Origin: Aromatoleum bremense | GTDB taxonomy: Bacteria; Pseudomonadota; Gammaproteobacteria; Burkholderiales; Rhodocyclaceae | Assembly: GCF_017894365.1 (NCBI RefSeq) | Contig: NZ_CP059467.1 | Coordinates: 3,472,001 to 3,536,000, forward strand | Length of the DNA stretch: 64,000 nt | Direction: 5' to 3' | Shown here: positions 1-8,410 of the stretch, piece by piece | Position numbering within the stretch: position 1 is the first letter of the stretch | Layout of the letters: each line of letters begins with the position of its first letter | The notes under the pieces: model-generated | Told to the model about the DNA's origin: nothing | Database searches by the model: none | Seen by the model: the letters and a program-made list of their open reading frames with translations, nothing else | Translations under genes and position numbers: made by a program

Positions 1-1
1 C

Positions 2-973
2 GAATGGATCATCAATCTCGAGGAGTTCCGTTCCCGTCCCGCCCATTACGACGGCCTGGTGTTGCCGACGTGGCTGTCCGCGATACCCGATGCGTGGCTC
101 GTCGTGCCGCTCAAGTCGTCGGGCGCACTGGTCGGCTTCGTGGTGCTCAATTCACCTCGCACCGCGTTCGAGGTCGACTGGGAAGTGCTCGACCTGCTCA
201 AGACGGCACAGCGCCAGGCCGCCAGCTATCTCGCCCGGATGCAGGTGACTGAAGCCTTGCTGGAATCGCGCAAGTTCGACTCCTTCAACCGCATGTCGGC
301 GTTCGTTGTTCATGACCTGAAGAATCTCGTCGCCCAGTTGTCGCTGATGCTTCGCAACGCCGAGCGCCACAAACACAATCCGGCGTTCCAGGAAGACATG
401 CTCGACACGGTCGCGCATGTCGAATCGCGCATGCGCGCGCTGATGGCGCAATTGCAGGAAAAGCGTTCGATCGATCCGCACAAGCGGGTCGATCTTTGTG
501 CGCTGGCCGATCGTATCCAGGCGACGAAGCGCCATCAGCAGCCGACGGTGGAGGTGTTCGCGGACCGCGATCACCGGCTCGAAGTCCAGGCGCATCCCGA
601 ACGGCTCGAGCGCGTGATCGGGCATCTCGTGCAGAACGCGCTCGATGCGACGCAGGACGATGGCAAGGTGACAATAAGGGTCGATATGCCGGACCCGTCC
701 TCGGCCCGTGTAGCGGTCGAGGATACCGGCTGCGGGATGACGCCCGAGTTCATGAAAGAGCGTCTGTTCAAGCCATTTCACACAAGTAAATCCACGGGAA
801 TGGGTATTGGGGTCTACGAGACCCAGCAGTACATTCATGAACTGGGAGGCCGCATTCATTTTGACAGTGAAGCGGGGCGCGGTACCTGCGTGACCGTGGT
901 ATTGCCCGTTTCTGCCCGGGCCGATCCGGATTTGCCAGTTACACGGGAAAGGGTACGCGAAAATCATGAATGA
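2..973 (+). CDS. prsK: PEP-CTERM system sensor histidine kinase PrsK (5' truncated by window edge)
   Basis: The reading frame is open from base 2, so the N-terminus (normally a membrane region plus a GAF-like domain) lies outside the window; 323 C-terminal residues are visible. The end of a GAF-like segment is followed by a dimerisation box VVHDLKNLV with the phospho-accepting His near visible residue 104. The ATPase core has an N box (LVQNALDA, about 212), a G1 box (DTGCGM, about 241) and a G2 box (GMGIGVYE, about 266). The HDLKN form of the H box and the pairing with a sigma-54-type regulator are typical of PrsK, the kinase found with exosortase/PEP-CTERM polysaccharide loci. The stop overlaps the prsR start by 8 bases, implying co-translation. 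The signal sensed is unknown. Confidence 0.9.
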   Translation, partial: EWIINLEEFRSRPAHYDGLVLPTWLSAIPDAWLVVPLKSSGALVGFVVLNSPRTAFEVDWEVLDLLKTAQRQAASYLARMQVTEALLESRKFDSFNRMSAFVVHDLKNLVAQLSLMLRNAERHKHNPAFQEDMLDTVAHVESRMRALMAQLQEKRSIDPHKRVDLCALADRIQATKRHQQPTVEVFADRDHRLEVQAHPERLERVIGHLVQNALDATQDDGKVTIRVDMPDPSSARVAVEDTGCGMTPEFMKERLFKPFHTSKSTGMGIGVYETQQYIHELGGRIHFDSEAGRGTCVTVVLPVSARADPDLPVTRERVRENHE

Positions 974-2324
974 CAAGCGGCGTACGCTGCTGATCGTCGA
1001 GGACGATCCGGCACTTCAGAAACAGATGCGCTGGGCTTTCGACGCTTTCGAGACAGTTGTCGCGAGTGATCGGGAAAGCGCGATCACGCAATTGAGACGT
1101 CATGAACCGGCGGTGGTGACGATGGATCTCGGGCTGCCCCCCGCGCCCGATGACGGCGTTGAGGGGTTTCGCCTGCTGGGCGAGATGCTCGCGCTGGCCC
1201 CCGATACCAAAATCATCGTCCTGACCGGGCAGCATGAGCGCGAAAACGCGGTGAAGGCCGTCGCCATGGGCGCCTATGATTTCTTCGGCAAGCCTTTTGA
1301 ACCCGAGTTGCTCGGCCTGACGATCGATCGCGCTTTTCGCCTGCACGACCTGCAAATGGAAAACCTGCGTTTGGCGACGCTCCAGGGAACCAGCCTGTCC
1401 GCTGTCCTCACGCGGGATTCGGCAATGCTCAAGGTCTGCCGCACCGTCGAGAAAGTGGCGCCGGCGAACGTGACGATCGCGCTGCTCGGAGAGAGCGGTA
1501 CCGGCAAGGAAATCCTGGCGCGCGGCCTGCATGCGATGTCGACGCGCGCAAAGGAGCGCTTTGTCGCGATCAACTGTGCCGCCATCCCGGAAACGCTGCT
1601 CGAAAGCGAACTGTTCGGCTACGAGAAAGGGGCCTTTACCGGGGCCGTGAAACAGACGCAGGGCAAGATCGAAGCTGCGCACAAGGGGACTTTTTTCCTT
1701 GACGAGATTGGTGACCTGCCGATGGCGCTGCAGGCAAAGCTGCTGCGTTTCCTGCAGGAGCGGGTCATCGAGAGGATCGGCGGCAGGGAAGAGATTCCGG
1801 TCGACGTGCGGATCGTGTGCGCGACGCACCGCGACTTGAAGGCGCAGATCAGCGCGGGCCTGTTCCGCGAGGACCTTTATTACCGGCTCGCCGAAATCGT
1901 CATCGAAATCCCGCCGTTGCGCGACCGGGACGGCGACGCGGTGCTTCTCGCGCATGCCTTCGTGCAGCGCTTCGCGCAAGCCAACGGACGGGGAACGATG
2001 CACTTGGGCGACGACGCGGTGGCGGCAATCGAATCGCATCGCTGGCCGGGCAACGTGCGGGAGCTGGAAAACTGTCTCAAGCGTGCCGTCATCATGGCCG
2101 AGGGAAGCCGCATCACGTCCGACGATCTGGGTCTGGACAGCGTCGATCCCGATCTGCAGCACCTCAACCTGCGACAGGTGCGCGACGAGGCGGAACGGCG
2201 CGCCGTGGTGCGGGTGCTGGCGCGCACCAACGGCAATATTGCCCGCGCGGCGGACATTCTCGGCGTGAGCCGCCCATCGCTTTACGACCTCATGAACCGT
2301 TTCGGTTTGAAGAAGGAGAACTGA
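966..2324 (+). CDS. prsR: PEP-CTERM-box response regulator PrsR, sigma-54 dependent activator
   Basis: A 452-residue NtrC-family regulator. The receiver domain has acidic residues VEDD near 11-14, phospho-acceptor Asp54 (TMDLGLP) and Lys109 (FGKPF). The AAA+ domain has Walker A GESGTGK (175-181), the sigma-54 contact loop GAFTGA (222-227) and Walker B FFLDEIGD (243-250). A Fis-type helix-turn-helix ends the protein (GNIARAADILGVSR). All residues needed for activating sigma-54 RNA polymerase are intact. The family is the regulatory partner of PrsK; in Zoogloea it is linked with RpoN to expression of a PEP-CTERM protein needed for floc formation. A candidate target promoter is at 22921-22935. 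The start overlaps the end of prsK. Confidence 0.95.
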   Translation: MNDKRRTLLIVEDDPALQKQMRWAFDAFETVVASDRESAITQLRRHEPAVVTMDLGLPPAPDDGVEGFRLLGEMLALAPDTKIIVLTGQHERENAVKAVAMGAYDFFGKPFEPELLGLTIDRAFRLHDLQMENLRLATLQGTSLSAVLTRDSAMLKVCRTVEKVAPANVTIALLGESGTGKEILARGLHAMSTRAKERFVAINCAAIPETLLESELFGYEKGAFTGAVKQTQGKIEAAHKGTFFLDEIGDLPMALQAKLLRFLQERVIERIGGREEIPVDVRIVCATHRDLKAQISAGLFREDLYYRLAEIVIEIPPLRDRDGDAVLLAHAFVQRFAQANGRGTMHLGDDAVAAIESHRWPGNVRELENCLKRAVIMAEGSRITSDDLGLDSVDPDLQHLNLRQVRDEAERRAVVRVLARTNGNIARAADILGVSRPSLYDLMNRFGLKKEN

Positions 2325-2326
2325 CC

Positions 2327-5113
2327 GTGCCCAATCGGAAGACCTCAGGTGCAACCGTTCGCCGAATTGTTGTCGTCGCCCTAAGCGCTGCGCTGTTGAC
2401 GGCCTGCAGTGATGACCCGGAAACCATGCTCCGCTCCGCGAAGGATTATCTCGCCAAGAACGACCCTGATGCGGCGGCGATTCAATTGAAGAATGCGCTC
2501 CAGAAAGACGGGAACCTGGCAGAGGCGCGCTTTCTTCTGGGGCGCGTAAACCTCCAACAGGGCGACCTTGCGGGCGCGGTGAAGGATTTGCGCCGGGCTG
2601 CCGAACGCGGCTATCCGGACGCGCAGGTCAGTCCGCTGCTCGCGCGAGCCCTCGTGCTGTCCGGCGAATTCGATCAGGTGCTGAAGGAGTTCGAGGGTAA
2701 GACGCTCGACGATCGTGCCGGACAAGCCGCGCTGCTCGGTGCGGTGGGTGGTGCACATTTCGCCAAGGGGGACGTCGAAAAGGCGCGGGCGGCGTATGAG
2801 GCCGCGGCGGCGACCGATCCGTCCAATGTGCCCGCACGGGTGGGCATGGCGCAGGTAAAGCTGTTCGCTGGAGAGCTTGACGCAGCGCTCGCCGACGCCG
2901 ATGCCGCCATTGTGGCAGAGCCGGACGCTGCCGATGCTCATGCCGTTCGAGCTGATGTGTTGCTGGCGAGGAATGATATTCCAGGCGCAGTGGCCGCCCT
3001 CGAGAAGGCGGTCAAGGCTCGGCCGAATGCGGTGAACTACCGCTTCGCGCTCGTATCGATGTTGCTGCGGGAAAACCGGGAAGACGAAGCGGTGCCGCAT
3101 CTCGACGCGATGAAGAAAATTGCGCCCCGCCATTCTTCGACACGCTACCTCCAGGCGCTGGTGGATCTGCGGAACAACAAACTTGACGAGGCACGCGACA
3201 ACGTTACCGAGGCGGTGCGTCTGGCTCCGGATTATCTGCCCGCGCGCCTGCTCGCCGGCGTCATCCACATCCGCCTGAATCAACACGTTCTGGCCCAGGA
3301 GCAACTGAGGGTGATTCTGGCGCGGGCTCCGGAACAGCCGCTGGCGCGTCGCATGCTTGCGATGTCGCTGCTGGCATCCAAAGAGCCGGGTCGTGCGCTG
3401 ACGACCCTGCAACCGCTGCTGGACGCACCGTCCGTAGATAGCGCGACGATGGGCCTGGCCGGGCGGATCCTCGTGGCCAATGGCGATCTTGACCGTGCAG
3501 CGGAGCATTTTGCCAAGGTAGTGGCCACCGAACCGGAGAACGCGATGGCGCGGACTCGGCTCGGGGTGTCGAAGTTGCTGGGTGGGGACACCAGCGAGGC
3601 TTTCGCCGATCTCGAAGCGGCATCGAACCTCGAGTCCGATACGGGCCATGCCGATGTCATCATGATTCTTGCGCACCTTCGCCGCGGCGAACTCGACAAG
3701 GCGGCGGCTGCGCAGCAGCAACTCGAAGCCAAGCAGCCGAATAACCCGCAGACTCATGTGCTCAAGGGGGGGATTCTGCTTGCCCGGAAGGACGCTGCAG
3801 GGGCTCGCGCGGCCTTCGAAAAAGCCCTCGAACTGAATCCTGATTCCGTGGCCGCGGCGGCAAATCTCGCGCGGATGGATATTGGGGAGGGGCGCCCCGA
3901 CGACGCCCGAAAACGCTTCGAAAAGATCGTCGCGGCCAATCCGAAAAATGTCGAAGCACACTTGTTGCTTGCCGATCTGCTACCCCGCATCGGGGCGAAA
4001 CCAGCCGAAGTGTTGCCGGTGCTCGACCGTGCAGCCGGTGCGAATCCGGCTGCGCTTGCACCGAAGCTTGCACTGGTGCGCTATTACCTTGGAAGCAATG
4101 ACGCGAAAAAGGCGCTCTTGATCGCGCAGGAAACCGCAGCCGGCCACGCCAGTGATCCACAGGCGATCAGTATGTTGGCACGGGCCCAACTGGCAGCGGA
4201 CGATCATCAGCAGGCGGTCTCCTCACTGAACAAGTTATCTGATCTGGTCTCGCAATCTCCCGCATCGCTGGTCGAAGTATCGGATATGCAACGGTTTGCG
4301 AAGGACCGTCCGGGGGCCGAGCGGTCGCTGCGCCGGGCGCTCGAGCATAAGCCGGACATGTTCGAAGCCCAGCAGCGCCTTGCTTCGCTGCTGGCCGAAG
4401 ACAAGCGGACGGATGAGGCGCTGAAAATTTCGGCAACCGTTCAGAAGCAGCGTCCGAAGGCGGCGGCCGGTCCGCTTCTTGAAGGTCAGATCCACGCCGC
4501 CAGTGCCAACTGGGAGCCGGCCGTGCAGGCATATCGCAAGGCGCTCGAGCTTGAGGCCTCGGCTCAAACTGCTGCCAAGTTGCATGCCGCACAAGTGTTG
4601 GCCGGCAAGGCACCGGATGCGGCGAAGACGGCTGCCGACTGGCTCCGCACCCACCCGAAGGACGTGGTATTGCGCAGCTATCTTGCCGGGCGGGCCCTTG
4701 CAGAGCGGCGGCTTGACGAGGCCGAAAAGCTATTTCACAAGGTGGATGAGTTAAGCCCGGACAATGCTCAGGTGCTGAACAACCTGGCATGGATCGCGGG
4801 GCAGCGCAAGGATCCGGAGGCGCTCGCGCTGGCCGAGCGGGCGCTGAAACTGGCGCCCGATAACCCGGCGATTCTTGACACGCTGGGTATGCTTCAGGTG
4901 GAGCGCGGCCAACGCGACGAGGGCCTCGAAAATCTTCGCAAGGCTGTCGGACTGTCTCCGGGGACCGGGGTGCTCCGGCTGAATCTGGCGAAGGCCTACC
5001 TCAAAGCCGATCGCAAGGACGACGCGCGCAAGGAACTCGACAATCTGCTCGGGCAGGCGCCTGCGGGGAGTTCGTTGCATGCGGAAGCGACCAAACTGAA
5101 GCAAGGGTTGTAA
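2327..5113 (+). CDS. prsT: PEP-CTERM system TPR-repeat lipoprotein PrsT
   Basis: The GTG start at 2327 follows the prsR stop by two bases and has an upstream AAGGAG in the end of prsR. It gives 928 residues with a short basic N-terminus, a hydrophobic stretch and the lipobox LTAC with Cys27, so it is predicted to be a lipoprotein. An in-frame extension back to 1817 exists but only overlaps prsR and would bury the signal peptide. The rest is an almost unbroken array of tetratricopeptide repeats (for example LAKNDPDAAAIQLKNALQ and LDEARDNVTEAVRLAPDY), ending in LNLAKAYLKADRKDDARKEL. Its size, lipobox and place after prsK-prsR match the PrsT family. It probably scaffolds the polysaccharide/exosortase machinery in the periplasm; the precise role is not established. 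Confidence 0.92.
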   Translation: MPNRKTSGATVRRIVVVALSAALLTACSDDPETMLRSAKDYLAKNDPDAAAIQLKNALQKDGNLAEARFLLGRVNLQQGDLAGAVKDLRRAAERGYPDAQVSPLLARALVLSGEFDQVLKEFEGKTLDDRAGQAALLGAVGGAHFAKGDVEKARAAYEAAAATDPSNVPARVGMAQVKLFAGELDAALADADAAIVAEPDAADAHAVRADVLLARNDIPGAVAALEKAVKARPNAVNYRFALVSMLLRENREDEAVPHLDAMKKIAPRHSSTRYLQALVDLRNNKLDEARDNVTEAVRLAPDYLPARLLAGVIHIRLNQHVLAQEQLRVILARAPEQPLARRMLAMSLLASKEPGRALTTLQPLLDAPSVDSATMGLAGRILVANGDLDRAAEHFAKVVATEPENAMARTRLGVSKLLGGDTSEAFADLEAASNLESDTGHADVIMILAHLRRGELDKAAAAQQQLEAKQPNNPQTHVLKGGILLARKDAAGARAAFEKALELNPDSVAAAANLARMDIGEGRPDDARKRFEKIVAANPKNVEAHLLLADLLPRIGAKPAEVLPVLDRAAGANPAALAPKLALVRYYLGSNDAKKALLIAQETAAGHASDPQAISMLARAQLAADDHQQAVSSLNKLSDLVSQSPASLVEVSDMQRFAKDRPGAERSLRRALEHKPDMFEAQQRLASLLAEDKRTDEALKISATVQKQRPKAAAGPLLEGQIHAASANWEPAVQAYRKALELEASAQTAAKLHAAQVLAGKAPDAAKTAADWLRTHPKDVVLRSYLAGRALAERRLDEAEKLFHKVDELSPDNAQVLNNLAWIAGQRKDPEALALAERALKLAPDNPAILDTLGMLQVERGQRDEGLENLRKAVGLSPGTGVLRLNLAKAYLKADRKDDARKELDNLLGQAPAGSSLHAEATKLKQGL

Positions 5114-5166
5114 GGTCGCGAGCATTCAGGCGCCGGTATATCGGAAACCTTTAAGGACTCGCATTC

Positions 5167-6447
5167 ATGACCATTATCGCCGTGATCGGCCTTGGCTACG
5201 TCGGGCTGCCCCTTGCGGTCGAGTTCGGTAAGAAATTCAAGACGATTGGCTTCGACCTCTCGGCCGACAAGGTCGCGGCCTACCGCGACTTCGTCGATCC
5301 GACCGGGGAAGTGTCGTCGGAGGATCTTCGCGCTGCGATTCATCTCGGTTGTCATTCCGATCCGGCTTCCATCCGCGAGGCGGACTTCATCGTCGTGGCC
5401 GTGCCAACGCCGGTCGACACTGCTCACAAGCCGGATTTCACGCCATTGATCCGGTCGTCGGAAACGGTGGGCCGCAATCTCAAGCGCGGCGCGGTCGTCG
5501 TGTTTGAATCCACCGTTTATCCGGGTGCGACGGAAGAGGTCTGCATTCCGATCATCGAGCGGGAATCGGGTCTGAAGTGGAAGAAGGATTTCTTTGTCGG
5601 TTATTCACCCGAGCGCATCAATCCGGGCGACAAGGAGCGCACGGTGACGAAAATCGTCAAGGTCGTTTCGGGCGATACGCCGCAGACGCTGGAGAAGGTC
5701 AAGGAAGTCTATGGCGCAATCATAAGCGCCGGGGTTTATCCGGCGAGTTCCATCAAGGTCGCCGAGGCCGCGAAGGTCATCGAAAATACGCAACGTGATC
5801 TCAATATCGCGCTGATGAACGAACTTGCGGTGATTTTCCACAAGATCGGCATCGATACCACCGAAGTGCTGCAAGCTGCCGGGACGAAGTGGAACTTTCT
5901 GCCGTTCCGGCCCGGCCTCGTCGGCGGCCACTGCATCGGAGTCGACCCCTATTACCTGACGCACAAGGCCGAAATGCTCGGCCATCATCCGCAGGTCATT
6001 CTCGCCGGCCGCCGCATCAACGACAGCATGGGGAAATATGTCGCCGAACAAACCGTGAAACAGATGATCCAGGCGGGGCACTCGATCAGGGGCTGCGATG
6101 TCATCGTGCTGGGGCTCACGTTCAAGGAAAATTGCCCGGATCTGCGCAACAGCAAGGTCATCGACGTGATCCGCGAACTTGAGAGCTTCGGTTGCAGCGT
6201 GCATGTCCATGATCCTGTCGCTGCGCCCGCGGAGGCCGGCCACGAATATGGCATTCGTCTCGTGCCGTGGGAGGCGCTGCCGAAGGCGGCGGCAATGGTG
6301 GCCGCCGTTTCCCATGCGGCCTATCTCGATATGCGCCTGGATGAGTTCGCAGGCAAGCTCCTCCCGGGCGGCGTTTTCTCCGACGTGAAATCATCCTATG
6401 ACGCGGACGCACTGGCTAGAGCGGGTGTAACGGTTTGGCGACTCTAG
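5167..6447 (+). CDS. tviB: UDP-N-acetylglucosamine/galactosamine 6-dehydrogenase, TviB/WbpO type
   Basis: A 426-residue nucleotide-sugar dehydrogenase. The N-terminal Rossmann fold has GLGYVGLP (residues 8-15), followed by a conserved ESTVYPG segment, a central helical region and the active-site motif GGHCIGVDP with catalytic Cys256. The C-terminal UDP-binding domain includes GLTFKENCPDLRNSK. Similarity is closer to the TviB/WbpO class (oxidation of UDP-HexNAc to UDP-HexNAcA) than to Ugd, so it likely supplies a uronic acid sugar for the exopolysaccharide of the PEP-CTERM locus. An upstream gap of 53 bases, with GGAC just before the ATG, suggests it belongs to the prsK-R-T operon. Substrate choice between GlcNAc and GalNAc cannot be read from sequence. 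Confidence 0.93.
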   Translation: MTIIAVIGLGYVGLPLAVEFGKKFKTIGFDLSADKVAAYRDFVDPTGEVSSEDLRAAIHLGCHSDPASIREADFIVVAVPTPVDTAHKPDFTPLIRSSETVGRNLKRGAVVVFESTVYPGATEEVCIPIIERESGLKWKKDFFVGYSPERINPGDKERTVTKIVKVVSGDTPQTLEKVKEVYGAIISAGVYPASSIKVAEAAKVIENTQRDLNIALMNELAVIFHKIGIDTTEVLQAAGTKWNFLPFRPGLVGGHCIGVDPYYLTHKAEMLGHHPQVILAGRRINDSMGKYVAEQTVKQMIQAGHSIRGCDVIVLGLTFKENCPDLRNSKVIDVIRELESFGCSVHVHDPVAAPAEAGHEYGIRLVPWEALPKAAAMVAAVSHAAYLDMRLDEFAGKLLPGGVFSDVKSSYDADALARAGVTVWRL

Positions 6448-6499
6448 GAGCATCTGCTAGAACACCTGTATCGGCAGCCGGGCCAATGCCATTGGGGGG

Positions 6500-7462
6500 A
6501 TGATGAAACGCCACAAACTCCGCAATGATCGCTGTCGTGCAGCGCTGCTTTTCGTCCTCGCGGCCGGCACTGTGGCGCCGGCATATGCCGTCGAGCGCAA
6601 GGAGCAGGGCCCCACTGGCGCAAAGCTCGCGATCGCGGCGCATGCACGCTATCTTGTCGAGCAGGGTGTCGCCCACGAACATGGCGAAGGCGTGCCACGC
6701 AATCCCGCCCGTGCAGTCGCGCATTATTGCGAGGCGGCGCGGCTCGGCAATGCCGAGGCGATGTACGCCCTCGGCTGGATGTATGCCAACGGACGAGGGA
6801 TGCGCCGCGATGATGCATATGCCGGAACCCTGTTTGCGATGGCGGCCGCCCGCGGTGATGTGCAGGCACAGCGGATGCTGCGCTTCACCGATGGTCACAG
6901 CGGGCAGATCCCTTCATGCCTGAACGCCGCGCCGGTTGTCGCACTCGATGATCACGGATGGAGTCCGGAGGCTCACATCCAGTCGCTTTCAGCCGAACGG
7001 CAGCGCGTTGCCCGCATGATCATCGAGCTCGCGCCCACCTATCAGATCAGCCCCCGCTTTGCGCTGGCGATCGCGGTCGCCGAGTCGCGCCTCGATGCGG
7101 GAGCCGTCTCGCCGAAGAATGCAATGGGCGTCATGCAGCTGATTCCGGATACGGCAGCACGCTTCAACGTCCGCGATCCGTTCGATCCGCGCGAAAACAT
7201 CAAGGGAGGCCTCGCCTATTTGCGCTGGTTGCTCGCGTATTTTCGCGGTGACATCGCGCTCGCGGCTGCCGGCTACAATGCAGGCGAAGGCGCGGTCGAC
7301 CGGTACCGCGGCGTGCCGCCTTACCCTGAAACGCGGGCCTATGTGGCCCGTATATTGAACTTCGTGGCGCGACGGGAGCATCCGTTCGACAGCCGGATCG
7401 CACGGCCCAGTGCAATGATGCCGGCAGGGCAGTCGGCAAGTGAGGGAGCAAGCGATACATGA
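6500..7462 (+). CDS. Sel1-repeat lytic transglycosylase (SLT domain)
   Basis: A 320-residue exported protein. A signal peptide of about 30 residues ends in APAYA. Residues 50-130 contain two Sel1-like repeats (AVAHYCEAARLGNAEAMYAL). A family 23 SLT domain begins near 177, with catalytic Glu195 in AVAESRLDAGAVSPKNA, then GVMQLIPDTAARFNV and AAAGYNAGEGAVDRY. It should cleave peptidoglycan glycan strands in the periplasm. Two adjacent ATGs (6500 and 6503) are possible starts. The stop overlaps the next gene's ATG by four bases. Its place directly after tviB fits wall remodelling for export of the polysaccharide, but that is inferred from context. Confidence 0.9.
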   Translation: MMKRHKLRNDRCRAALLFVLAAGTVAPAYAVERKEQGPTGAKLAIAAHARYLVEQGVAHEHGEGVPRNPARAVAHYCEAARLGNAEAMYALGWMYANGRGMRRDDAYAGTLFAMAAARGDVQAQRMLRFTDGHSGQIPSCLNAAPVVALDDHGWSPEAHIQSLSAERQRVARMIIELAPTYQISPRFALAIAVAESRLDAGAVSPKNAMGVMQLIPDTAARFNVRDPFDPRENIKGGLAYLRWLLAYFRGDIALAAAGYNAGEGAVDRYRGVPPYPETRAYVARILNFVARREHPFDSRIARPSAMMPAGQSASEGASDT

Positions 7463-8256
7463 ATTTCAGCGCGGCGAACCGTGCGCTTCGGCGCAGCCTC
7501 ATTGTCGCCGCAACCACGGCCATTGCAATGCTGATTTCGCTCCCGGCGGTGGCAGACCTGGTCGATACCGTGTCGCGCATCAAGCCCTCGGTGGTTGCGG
7601 TGGGCACCTTCCAGCGCACCCGCGCTCCTGCCTTCAAGTTCCTCGGCACCGGTTTTGCTGTCGGTGACGGGATGATGATCGCGACCAATGCGCACGTCGT
7701 GCCCGATGCGTTGGCCGATGATCAGATGGAAGCGCTCGCGGTGGCAGTTCCCGGCGAGCGGCAGACCACCGTCCGCAGGGTCAGCAAGCTTGCGGTCGAC
7801 AAAAACCACGATCTGGCGGTGTTGCGGCTCGAGGGCGGGCCGCCGCTGCCTTCCCTGTCCATCGACGAGTCTTCCGACAGCGTCCGCGAAGGTCAGAGCA
7901 TCGCCCTGACCGGTTTTCCGATCGGCAGCGTCCTGGGACTGTCGCCCGTGACGCACCGCGGCATCGTCGCCGCGATCACGCCGATCGGGATTCCGCAGCT
8001 ACGCGCGCAGCATCTCAATCAGGCGCTGATCCGCCGCCTGTCGAACGACCCGTTCCGCATTTATCAGCTCGACGCGACGACCTACCCCGGAAACAGCGGA
8101 AGCCCGGTATTCGATTCCGAGACGGGGCGACTCATCGGGGTGATCAACATGGTGTTCGTCAAGTCCACGAAGGAAAACATTCTGAGCGACCCGTCGGGCA
8201 TCAGCTACGCGATTCCCGTGGAGTACCTGAAGGCGCTGCTGAAAGGGCTGGAGTGA
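7459..8256 (+). CDS. Periplasmic trypsin-like serine protease (S1C, DegP-like protease domain only)
   Basis: A 265-residue exported protein with a signal peptide (about residues 1-32) followed by a chymotrypsin-fold protease domain. The triad is visible: His79 in ATNAHVV, Asp118 in NHDLAVLRL and Ser213 in GNSGSPVF. Unlike DegP/DegS it has no PDZ domain; the chain ends soon after the protease domain (YAIPVEYLKALLKGLE). The start codon lies inside the stop of the lytic transglycosylase gene (ATGA), so the two are translationally coupled. The substrate is unknown; a role processing envelope or PEP-CTERM proteins is possible, but nothing in the sequence shows it. Confidence 0.9.
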   Translation: MNFSAANRALRRSLIVAATTAIAMLISLPAVADLVDTVSRIKPSVVAVGTFQRTRAPAFKFLGTGFAVGDGMMIATNAHVVPDALADDQMEALAVAVPGERQTTVRRVSKLAVDKNHDLAVLRLEGGPPLPSLSIDESSDSVREGQSIALTGFPIGSVLGLSPVTHRGIVAAITPIGIPQLRAQHLNQALIRRLSNDPFRIYQLDATTYPGNSGSPVFDSETGRLIGVINMVFVKSTKENILSDPSGISYAIPVEYLKALLKGLE

Positions 8257-8298
8257 CGTGGCAACCCGCCCCCCCGGGCGTTGCAGGAGGTTGCGAAG

Positions 8299-8373
8299 TG
8301 GTCTCCTCGGCGAGAATCGAACTCACATCTAGCGCTTAGGAGGCGCTCGTTCTATCCATTGAACTACGAGGAG
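8299..8373 (-). tRNA. tRNA-Arg (anticodon CCT)
   Basis: The minus strand folds as a complete tRNA. The acceptor stem is CTCCTCG/CGAGGAG with discriminator A and an encoded CCA at 8299-8301. The D stem is GTTC/GAAC. The anticodon stem is AGCGC/GCGCT around loop CTCCTAA, giving anticodon CCT (codon AGG). The T arm contains TTCGATT. A promoter is visible upstream (8382-8410). A GCAAC/GTTGC hairpin lies downstream near 8262-8286 without a T-tract, so termination is not clearly intrinsic. No integrated element was seen at its 3' end. Confidence 0.96.
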
Positions 8374-8381
8374 AGCGCGCA

Positions 8382-8410
8382 ATTCTAGCCGTTCGAGCGC
8401 CGGCGACCAA
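8382..8410 (-). promoter_or_regulatory. sigma-70 promoter of tRNA-Arg, overlapping the end of the upstream gene
   Basis: Minus strand: TTGGTC (8405-8410), 17-base spacer, TAGAAT (8382-8387), 8 bases before the mature tRNA 5' end. The first three bases of the -10 hexamer are the TAG stop of the upstream membrane protein gene. Confidence 0.6.
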
